Under the pieces are notes generated by a model that did not search any database, had not been told where the DNA came from, and saw only the letters and a list, made by a program, of their open reading frames with translations. This document shows, piece by piece, positions 56,432 to 64,000 of a DNA stretch of 64,000 bases; position 1 is the stretch's first letter; each line of letters starts with the position of its first letter. A program made the position numbers and the translations under genes. This DNA comes from Eunapius fragilis (Eukaryota > Porifera > Demospongiae > Spongillida > Spongillidae), in the NCBI GenBank assembly GCA_963681505.1, contig OY811971.1, positions 22,664,462-22,728,461 of the forward strand, given 5' to 3'.

Positions 56432-57159
56432 CCTAGTGGATGCTATTCTCAAAGCAGATGACAGTGACACTTCATTCACTCAAGCCATTAACTACTTTGC
56501 CACACAGTTTGGGAAGAGAAGGGAAACGATGTGATCCACTGAGTTATTACGTAGTAAATCACCAAACCAACTGCTTCATTTATTTATTATTTCAATGTGT
56601 TATTCCCATCACAATTTTTCATGTTATCACAATCACAATTTAAAGCAGGGAGAAATAAAACATGGTTCAATGTTCTGCATCAGTACTAGTATAGAAGTTA
56701 TATTATCCATGGATTCCATGCACGATGATAAAATGTAACATATATTAAAACTAGCAAGAGCTTTTCGCTTCTGGCATCTGCACCAGAAACCAACACGCGT
56801 TAGCTGGTCCCGTCGGGACTCGGAAGGGAGTGTCCCTCCTGTTAAGTTGGCCCCCCCTATAATAAAATCCTGGCTCCGCCAGTGGTTTCTCGGTACGCGA
56901 GTTATACATGGGTCACGTTTTATAATGATGTCATGATAAGGCACAAATCCACCTATTAATGCAGGTTCCGATTTATTTCCTTACCAGGGAACATACGATA
57001 GGCTGATCATTCACATAAAATTGAATAATGTAATAACCATCCCCAGAAAAGCCAGCAAGTTACGGTATTTAAAGAGTGCCCTTTTTAAGAGAATCGTGTG
57101 ATTCGTGTCCCTAATTCACGCTTGGATGTTGAGTTTTCAGAGTGGAATATAGAATGAGA

Positions 57160-57198
57160 CGCCCATGTCATGCGATGTCATGTGTGACATGGGCGTCT
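57160..57198. repeat. Short perfect hairpin
   Basis: GACGCCCATGTCA and its complement TGACATGGGCGTC separated by about 12 bases. Confidence 0.6.
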
Positions 57199-57289
57199 GC
57201 CCAAATTCAATTGTATCGTTGTACGATCTCGTTGATTAAGTTCATATTGTTCCCATCAGGCCTGGGTTGCTGAAAGTCAGGCCGGAAAG

Positions 57290-57605
57290 TAAAATTACAT
57301 ACGTCTGCAGAGGAGGCAGAGGTCAGGAAGCAGTGCACAGGGTAATAACCCCAAGTACACGGAGCTGGGTTGGATGTATATCCCACTCGTGGTGGAGACT
57401 TATGGGAATTGTCGGAAGAGAGGCCCAATCTACTTTTTCCCGTCTGGCTTCTCACCTGGCCATCACCACTTTCTCCCACAAATGTAAGGTTCTCGCTGAG
57501 ATCTGCAGCAGGCTGAACTTCACCCTGGTTCGGGCTGTGGCTAGAGCCTTATTGGCAATATGTGCTCCCTCCCTTGGCCTCCAGGACATATCTCTTGAAT
57601 ATTTC
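57290..57605 (+). pseudogene. R2-type retrotransposon, 3' fragment
   Basis: Frameshifted pieces: SAEEAEVRKQCTG, then NNPKYTELGWMYIPLVVETY, then GREAQSTFSRLASHLAITTF and EICSRLNFTLVRAVARALLA. This is the end of the nuclease domain and the C-terminal signature. It belongs to a copy distinct from the RT that starts 60 bp downstream, because the order is 3' end then RT. Confidence 0.65.
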
Positions 57606-59088
57606 TGCATGTATCATCATCTTTTTCCAATTATACTAATAAAAATGAATCTCTGGCAAGGTTCCTGTACAAGTGGCTAGATTCCTTGCAGGGGGTAACC
57701 TTGTGGCTTTGGAAAAGAACAAACCCAACTGCACCCCCCCCCCCCCCCCCCAAGACATGCAGCCTATTGCAGTTGGAGAAGCCATTAGGTGCCTGGCTGG
57801 AAAATGCCTATGTGTTATCACCAAGGAAAAGGCTCATGACTTCCTGGCTCCTCTTCAGCTTGGGGTAGCTTGTCCAGCAGGTGGAGAGAAGATAATTCAT
57901 GGTGTGAGAGACTGTGTGGATGAACATTGGCATGATGCAGACTTTGCAGTCCTGAAGATTGAATTACACAATGCTTTCAATCGGGTATCCAGACAGGCTG
58001 TCCTCGATGCCTGTGGCCTTCACTTCTTAGAACTACTCCCATGGTCCTCATGGTGCTATGGTCAGCATCCTGCCTTGTGGCATCCTTTGGGTACTATATC
58101 CTCAGAAATAGGTGTGCAACAAAGTGATCCCCTAGGTCCCCTTCTTTTTTGTCTAGTATTGCAACAGGTAGTCTCAGCAATTGCAGAGGATGCTGACTGT
58201 GCATCTCTATTGTTTCACAAATGGTACATTGATGATGGTGTTGTTGCTGGCCCCATTGCGGCCATTACTCGTGTTCTCGCCATCATCCAAGACCGTGGAC
58301 CACCACTTGGCCTTTACATCAACATCGCCAAGCGTGAATTATTCTTTTTAAGTGATTTCAGTACCTTCCCAGATGAGATGAAGCGATCCAATGCCCCACT
58401 TTGAGATCCTGGGGGCTCCCATAGGTGACCTAGTGTTCTGTGCAAAGTTTGTAGCCCAGAAGCAGTCAGAGGCTTCCAATTTACTCCAGCAGTTAGAAGC
58501 TGTGGGCTCTATCGATCCCCAGGTAGCCCTACTACTTCTTAGACAATGTGGGAGCGATTGTAAACTGGTGCACCTACATGTATCTAGAAATGCTAGTTAA
58601 GGAGGCCTATGCCCTGTTTGATGATCGTGTGCAGCAATGCTTCTCGGAATGTACTGCAGTGGATGCTTCTGCCTCCACCTGGCAGCAGGCACAACTTAAA
58701 GCTTAAAGAGGAGGGGCGTAGGGCTTCGGCGCCTATCTTGCCATTCTCCTGCAGCATACATAGCTTAATTTCAGTCTTCAGACCTTTCCCCTTCATCTGG
58801 TAAGTTTCTGTGGTCCGTCACTCCCTCCCCTCGACTCAACCTCCACTTGGAGCCTGCAGAGTTTCAAGTGGCACTAAAGTGGTGGTTGGGTATCCCGGTG
58901 TTCCAAGGCCAAAGTTGCCCTCACTGTCCTTCCTTTGTGTTGAATGACTTTGGCCATCATTCCCTCAGTTGTAAGCATGGAGGGGATGTGGTTTCGCGCC
59001 ATAATAAGCTCCGGGATGTTTTTTCTAGACTTCTGCCTAGGTGCTTGCCTGACCTGGGTCCACGTCTGGAGATGGGCTGTGGGGCTGG

Positions 59089-60565
59089 CAGGGGCTGATC
59101 CAGAGAGGGTGGATAGGGTGGCTAGCCACCCCCCCCCCCCCCCCCCTCCCTCCCTTCCTCAAATAATTATTTTACAAATACTAAAATACTGATTGAGAAC
59201 TATCAGCAATTTCTGTTTGAGGGTTAATAGCATTTCTGTTCAACAGCTTCCATTTAGGGGTAAAAAAAAGATGATGACGCTTTTTTTTTTGTGTGATCAG
59301 ATGTTTATTTTGATACATGCATAATAATTGTGACTAGTACATAGCACAAAAGAAAAATCAATGTAAGCATATAGTTGCCAGTGCACATGTTTAAACAGCA
59401 TGATAATACTAAGTTACTAAATATGTCAATCATTAACATAAAAACATAATATGAAAGTTGTGATTTATTCACTAAACCTGGACCAGTTGCTGTCCTATGG
59501 GCAATGCAACTTCTGTTTTGGGGACATTGAAGTTGGACAATGCATGAAGATGATGAGATTTTGTGTGTGTGCAATTGTTGTATGGCTTAACTTACAACTG
59601 GACCCCCCCCCCCCCCACCCCCGTTAGAGTTTCAAACAGCCATACAGTGGTGGCTAGGCATGAGTTTTTCTCACCATGCTATAGTTGTCCCTGGGCACGT
59701 GGTCGCCTGCCTAAATAGGCTTTGGGGGATGGTTTTGTGGAGTCATACTGGAGAGCTTGTGTTGGTGTTCAGGTAGAGGTTGGGAGTGGATATGGACTTC
59801 ATGAGCACAGCAAATGACCAGCTGATGTTCTTGCAGCAAATTGGATGCTGAGCACATGCATCATCGCTAGTTTCTATTAACAATTTACCTGAAGCGAGTG
59901 TGACAGCATGCAGGGTCTGGAGCCTTTGCCACCGAGGTACGCAAGCATAGGTCCAATGATGCCAAATGTGTTGAACTTGGTTGGCTGTCTATCCCACTTG
60001 CAGTGGAGACATATGACTCCTGGGGTACAGAAGCTAACCACAAGACAGAACTGCCCAAGTGCATAGCCATTGCAGCTCTAAATGGGAGGCTGAACCTGAC
60101 CCTTGTTAGGGCAAATATCAGGGCAATCCTATTCCTTAGCATAGCATTCCAAGATCACCTTAAATGATAGTTATGGTATTACATATGTTTACGAGTGTAT
60201 GATATTTTAAATAATCAATATAAGGAATATAGTTGTATCTTTTTATTGCATGAGAAAGTTACAATACTCAGCTATAACTGATAGATCCAGTAATATAACT
60301 CCAATAAAATGCGTACAACAATCACGAATCTGCCGGATAAGATGAGGGCAATTTACAATTATGGTTGTTAATAATCCATTCTCACCTGTCCATGATCAGT
60401 CGGGGGTCCTGGTCGGATTTGCTATAGAAAACACGTTTTCCTGCATAAGATATCTATACCTTCAGTAGTAGTATCGGGAGGGAGCACATCCCCCTCCCGC
60501 ACCCACCCCGTTTTATTAACCCCAGGTCCAGCCACCCCCCCTCCAAAATTCCTGGATCAGCGCCT
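59089..60565. mobile_element. hAT-like insertion carrying retrotransposon debris
   Basis: The ends CAGGGGCTGATCCAG and CTGGATCAGCGCCT are inverted repeats. GGCTGG occurs at both borders (59083-59088, 60566-60571); a full 8-bp duplication is not preserved. It interrupts the R2-type ORF between its zinc knuckle and nuclease motif, and removal keeps the frame. Confidence 0.65.
59620..60168 (+). pseudogene. R2-type retrotransposon 3' fragment inside the insertion
   Basis: Degenerate LEFQTAIQWWLGMSFSHHA at the left, then an open stretch TEVRKHRSNDAKCVELGWLS, IPLAVETYDSWGTEA and LNGRLNLTLVRANIRAILFL to a stop at 60168. A second copy of the family nested inside the hAT-like element. Confidence 0.6.
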
Positions 60566-60701
60566 GGCTGGGTATACCAATTAACATTCCCGCCCTGCAG
60601 ATGTTCTTGTCCCTAACTGGGACTTTGGGGCTAACCTGTTGCCGTTGACTTGTTCGTCACGTCCACGTTACATCCAAGTGTTTTGCAAGGCAGCATGACG
60701 G

Positions 60702-61554
60702 TAGTCTCGTCCCCAGACCCGGTCTGGCATCTCGAGTCGCGTACATTGTGGAATGTAAACAAACAATCCATCGTTTGACCACATGCGGTGAATATTAAAG
60801 CTATGGCTGCAATTTGGTCCCCATATCAGTGTAGGTGTTGCGGAGACGAGATGTTGTGTTGAACCACAGAGACCTGACTTGCAATGCTGCCCACACCAGT
60901 TGCTTGCTCCAACTTTCTTGGCAAAGAGTGGGCATATTTAGCCGCTGCGCGCAAATCGTGTTCGGTTGTACTTCTTAGCCTTAGGTAAAGTAGTTACGCT
61001 TCACATCGATGTAAAGAAAGACATAAAAGAGGCTGAGCGATGTGTCATTAGATTAATCAATTGCACCCCTACATCTCTCTAGCAGCATCAACCATAGATT
61101 TGTGCATGCCAGTCAGTACAACAGGTTTGGAAGCTCACTCGCACAGTGATAGGATTGTGAAAGAAGCGGTGTATCCATAATTACACTTAGTGTGGGTCGG
61201 AGCGAATGGTTGAGTATTTGTTTATGTACATACGTCATAATTAAAGTGCGCACGAATAGACAACTTCACGATCTGATTATTTTGTACTCCGGATGTGATG
61301 TCACCTAGACACTACGAAGAAGTCCGTTGTTGTCTCTAGCTTTTATTGGGCCCCACAACGATGTAACTATATGAGGCCCAGTAAAAGCTAGAGACAACAA
61401 AGAGACAACAACGGACTTCTTCGTAGTGACTAGGTGACATCACATCCGGAGTACAAAATAATCAGATCGTGAAGTTGTCTATTCCAGGGTTTGGTACACT
61501 TCCGCCCCATTCGAAACCGAGTGTGTTTATACCATTGCGTCATATTGGTCTGTA
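60702..61554. mobile_element. Mutator-like insertion, 9-bp TSD GCATGACGG
   Basis: The left end is TAGTCTCGTCCCCAGACC; the right end is reduced to TTGGTCTGTA. GCATGACGG flanks both sides exactly (60693-60701, 61555-61563). Its interior contains the foldback at 61254-61484 and no transposase. Confidence 0.8.
61254..61484. mobile_element. Foldback element, about 231 bp
   Basis: GAATAGACAACTTCACGATC at the left is mirrored at the right; arms of about 100 bp pair almost perfectly around a GGGCCCCAC-containing centre. Confidence 0.85.
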
Positions 61555-61957
61555 GCATGACGGCAGGTTCGGCAGCCCTTGTGGCCGAGAACAGAAAACA
61601 CAAATTCAACGACCGGAAGTGTGAGGAACTGGGTTGGGTCTGCGTGGTCGAGACTTACGGATGTTGGGGTGCTGCAGCAGTGGCGGCCTTTTCTAAGCTT
61701 GCAGGTCGCCTTTCCACTAGGCTAAACCAACCCCAAGTCCAAGACTATCTTAGGAATATACATGCAGCTGCCTAGGCTTAAGAGCCAATTGCACAGCCTC
61801 CTGTCAGGTTAACCTGACTGCAAGGCCTCTTCTGTATGCATGCCTTCAATGTTGAAAATGATTAGATATTCATGTATTAAATATGAATACGTTTAAAAAA
61901 ATTCAATAAACTTATACAACCATCAATTATTGTAACACACACACAAATAAAGTCAAG

Positions 61958-63115
61958 TCACGAGGGCAGGAACTCCCTTGCCAAGATGGCTCTGGCAATG
62001 GACCTGACCAAGGTGATGTTCAGCCTACTGTAAATGTCTGCCAAGACGGAAGGTTTGGGAGAGGACATTGTGATGGCAAGGTGGGATGCCAACCTAGAGA
62101 ACAGGAGGTGAGCCTCCTTACCCCAGTTGCAGAATATCTCGACAGCTAAGGGAAGGCATACCCACCCCAATTCCTGACATTTGGGACCATTGGTGAGTAG
62201 CTTGCGGGTCTCTTCTACCGTAGAAGCTGCACCAGATGCTCTGCATGACTCTCTTAGTATGGCAGGGCAAAAAGGAGATGTGACAGTGACATCAAAAGCT
62301 GCAGGCTTGCCCCTCTCAGGCTCAGCAATGCGCACATCTGCACTGAGGTCTGGTGGGGCTGTGATCTCTCGTAAGACCATGACTCTTCTCCACACTTACA
62401 CTCAGATGAGCTCGCCGACAGAAGTCTACAAAGACATCACGCAAGTGATTGTGCTGTACCACCACGTCTCCCCCACACCTGCAGGTTACAGCCTGGTGAC
62501 CCAGGGGATCAAGAACCACATCCTGGCAAAAGGGGCACACAGTTCCACCAACACCCACACCTAGCCACCACCTCACTGCAGTATGGAACTAGCTCATTGG
62601 ACTCCATACATAGACCTACGCTCATATAGAAGGAACCACTGCCAGCCATGAAGATAAACGAGGGGCTGAAACTGACAGGAGTCTGGCTTTGTTGGCTGCA
62701 GGATGCCCCCAACAAAGATTTGAATTGATGCTCATCAATCTTGCTAGACAGCTCTTGCTGAGTGGTGGGAGAAGCGAGGGCAGACTCAGCCGTGATTGCA
62801 GGATGTGAGGAGACTTTGGAGTTATAAGCTATGACTGCCTGCTGAAGATGGATTGGTCCAGACCTGATGAGGAAAGCGAGGTAATAGAGGCGGCAGCAGC
62901 ATGGAAAGGGAGGGGGAAAAGGCCTAAGCCCCCGAATCTCAAACTAAGCTGAGCCTGTTTCCAGGCAGTATCTGAGACTTCAATGGCTGAGCAGAGCACA
63001 AAACACTGCCTCACATCTTCATCGAAGGACATGTCAACATATGGTAGCATATGCAGAGTCTGGATAGTTCTGCATACGGCACACTTCCGCGCAGTGTTCA
63101 ATTTATTGCCCCACG
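61958..63115 (-). pseudogene. R2-type retrotransposon, post-RT to 3' end
   Basis: Minus-strand pieces in order: 63101-62829 (post-RT, AWKQAQLSLRFGGLGLFPLP), 62715-62509, 62576-62322 (WWLG...CPFC...H...C, CGGDVVVQHNHLRDVFVDFC, then a Thr-Arg-Pro nuclease start), and 62395-61958 (RGKPAAFDVTVTSPF, KCQELGWVCLPLAVEIFCNW, DIYSRLNITLVRSIARAILA). Frame slips join them. It lies tail to tail with the 57660-61775 copy, with both 3' ends near 61.8-61.95 kb. Confidence 0.75.
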
Positions 63116-63406
63116 TAACGTGGCAGCCATCCCACAGTAAACAAACGATACCGCCGTGCTCGTTTTATCGCAACTTTGACGAGGGTATAAATACCGCTTT
63201 CATCTTCCAAATCGATCGAGTAAAGTGGTATTACTTTTCTCTGCTCCGAGCCGGTACTGCAATGCTGCACATGTGCACATATCATGCATTATGCAAGCCA
63301 ACATTCATGCACATTTCCTAAGAACTGCTTCCTAAGAACTACTTGTATATCTCTTCGGTAACGCAATTACGTATACTCCGGCAATGATTCCAATTAACGG
63401 CTACAT
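63116..63406. other. Upstream flank of the EF-hand gene
   Basis: No other gene. Probably the promoter region of the calmodulin-like gene. Confidence 0.4.
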
Positions 63407-63413
63407 TATAAAA
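63407..63413 (+). promoter_or_regulatory. TATA box of the EF-hand gene
   Basis: TATAAAA lies only 17 bp before the first ATG (63430) but 50 bp before the second (63463). With transcription starting about 30 bp after a TATA box, the first ATG would fall outside the mRNA, which favours the second. Confidence 0.5.
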
Positions 63414-63429
63414 ACTTAAAGGGGCTTGT

Positions 63430-63906
63430 ATGTTTCATTCCGCTAATAATTCGCACGAAGCCATGCCAGAGTTTACCGACGAACAGTTGGCCGAGTACAG
63501 ACGAGTCTTCGCCAGGTTTGACAAAAGCGGAGACGGGAAAATAATAGGATCAGAACTGATTCCTCTGATGGAGTACCTCGGCCTTCCCATAAACTACCGC
63601 CAATTCCAAGCGTTTCTCAAGTCCGTGGACACCAACAACGATGGTAAAGTCAGCTTCGAAGAATTTATCGTTATGATGGCCACAAAGGCGAAAACCGAAT
63701 CGCTGGCAAAAATGTTCCGGGCGGCGGACAAAAACAAGGATGGCTACCTTTCGAAGGAAGAGCTTTGCAACGCTCTGCAAGAGAGCGGGAAAACCGTCAG
63801 CGAAGACGACATGGAACGGTACATGGCTATCGGGGACCGCAATGGCGACGGGAGGCTGAACTACGAGGAGTTTAGCATCCTGATGGGACTGTCCATTATA
63901 AAGTAA
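63430..63906 (+). CDS. Calmodulin-like protein, four EF-hands
   Basis: 158 residues from the first ATG, or 147 from the Met at residue 12 (63463), which is close to calmodulin's length and better placed relative to the TATA box. Four canonical 12-residue Ca2+ loops are visible, numbered from the first ATG: 31-42 (DKSGDGKIIGSE), 67-78 (DTNNDGKVSFEE), 100-111 (DKNKDGYLSKEE) and 136-147 (DRNGDGRLNYEE). All have Asp at position 1, Gly at 6 and Glu at 12, so all four should bind calcium. Divergent linkers (PINYRQFQAFLKSV, SGKTVSEDDMERYM) place it among calmodulin-like or troponin-C-like proteins, not calmodulin itself. It is cytosolic, with no signal peptide. The gene has no intron, unlike most calmodulin genes, so it may be an old retrocopy. 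Third positions are G/C-rich. Confidence 0.9.
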   Translation: MFHSANNSHEAMPEFTDEQLAEYRRVFARFDKSGDGKIIGSELIPLMEYLGLPINYRQFQAFLKSVDTNNDGKVSFEEFIVMMATKAKTESLAKMFRAADKNKDGYLSKEELCNALQESGKTVSEDDMERYMAIGDRNGDGRLNYEEFSILMGLSIIK

Positions 63907-64000
63907 CTGAAATAGCACGCGATACTTGGATATATGTCAGTCCACTAACCCTTCGCTGCACGTACTGATTGATGTTCTGATCATGACTCTGTTTAATTGT

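Larger units (their letters stand above)
55459..56884 (+). mobile_element. hAT-family transposon, 8-bp TSD GTTTCTCG
   Basis: The ends CAGTGGCGGAGCTAGG and CCTGGCTCCGCCAGTG are imperfect inverted repeats. GTTTCTCG occurs on both sides (55451-55458, 56885-56892), and the empty site is seen at copy A. Inside, a plus frame at 55731 begins MASSKAPCVQGARTLLSLIN, and a second (to 56431) ends with VLPYSSVACERNFSGLKYVK, the SERxFS-type hAT dimerisation motif. It is a shrunken, defective copy. A foldback is nested at 55923-56037. Confidence 0.92.
55238..57000. repeat. Dispersed repeat, copy B, interrupted
   Basis: Left part 55238-55458 and right part 56885-about 57000 match copy A at 52150-52510. The middle is the hAT insertion at 55459-56884. 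Confidence 0.85.
57660..61775 (+). pseudogene. R2-type retrotransposon split by two insertions
   Basis: A single 5'-truncated copy in three blocks. 57673-58404 is RT: FLAGGNLVALEKNKPNC, motif A KIELHNAFNRV (Glu where the catalytic Asp should be), GVQQSDPLGPLLF, an intact YIDDG motif C, and GLYINIAKRELF. 58391-58690 is post-RT (EILGAPIGDLVFCAKFVAQK). 58847-59088 is the CPHC...H...C knuckle with GGDVVSRHNKLRDVF. 60572-60701 resumes with RPADVLVPNWDFG, then a one-base slip and PVAVDLFVTSTLHPSVLQGS. 61555-61775 ends with MTAGSAALVAENRKHKFNDR and LGWVCVVETYGCWGAAAVAA. Excising 59089-60565 and 60702-61554 with one target copy each restores the order and phase. The motif A change and stops mean it is inactive. 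Confidence 0.8.

Noticed and set aside
63550-63918. 122-codon minus ORF
   Set aside because: Complete shadow of the EF-hand gene.

Overview
This is a eukaryotic, almost certainly invertebrate, genomic window. Genes have GT-AG (occasionally GC-AG) introns, TATA boxes lie at vertebrate-like distances, and most of the sequence is transposon debris, microsatellites and foldback (MITE-like) repeats. The mixture of transposons (a RAG1-N-terminus-like transposon gene, a Plavaka/CACTA-type transposase, hAT, Mutator-like and pogo-like elements, and many fragments of a non-LTR retrotransposon with an R2-type C-terminal nuclease) suits an early-branching marine animal. A sponge or cnidarian is my best guess; nothing in the sequence proves it.

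Likely host genes are few. They are: an ankyrin-repeat protein with a C-terminal ADP-ribosyltransferase-like domain (minus, 11092-12243); a small orphan ORF (plus, 15376-15678); two related DOMON-domain genes arranged head to head (minus 33412-34345, only four exons recognised; plus 36882-38014, six exons that join into a 243-residue secreted or membrane-anchored protein); and an intronless calmodulin-like four-EF-hand gene (plus, 63430/63463-63906). Weak single-exon candidates lie at 28620-28720, 30370-30570 and 52771-53110.

Layout: 1.8-6.5 kb is a decayed Plavaka-like transposase. 6.8-9.7 kb holds retrotransposon fragments. 9.7-10.2 kb is a G-rich minisatellite split by a MITE. 11-12.3 kb is the ankyrin gene. 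12.9-21 kb is repeat-rich with few genes. 21.6-23.4 kb is a 12-unit satellite of about 160 bp. 23.97-24.19 kb is a long (TG)n tract. 26.7-27.9 kb is a complete non-autonomous hAT element with a Mutator-like MITE inside it. 31.5-32.8 kb and 41.4-42.9 kb are two copies of a pogo-like element. 33.4-38.0 kb is the DOMON pair. 40.7-41.2 kb is an integrase remnant with an intron. 47.2-50.8 kb is a multi-exon RAG1-N-like transposon gene. 53.2-63.1 kb is a nest of R2-type retrotransposon copies interrupted by hAT and Mutator-like elements. The EF-hand gene closes the window.

No pathway or operon-like logic links the host genes. The one functional cluster is the DOMON pair, whose matching intron phases show a local gene duplication. 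Most other structure is explained by repeated rounds of transposon insertion and decay, several of which can be reconstructed exactly from target-site duplications and restored reading frames.
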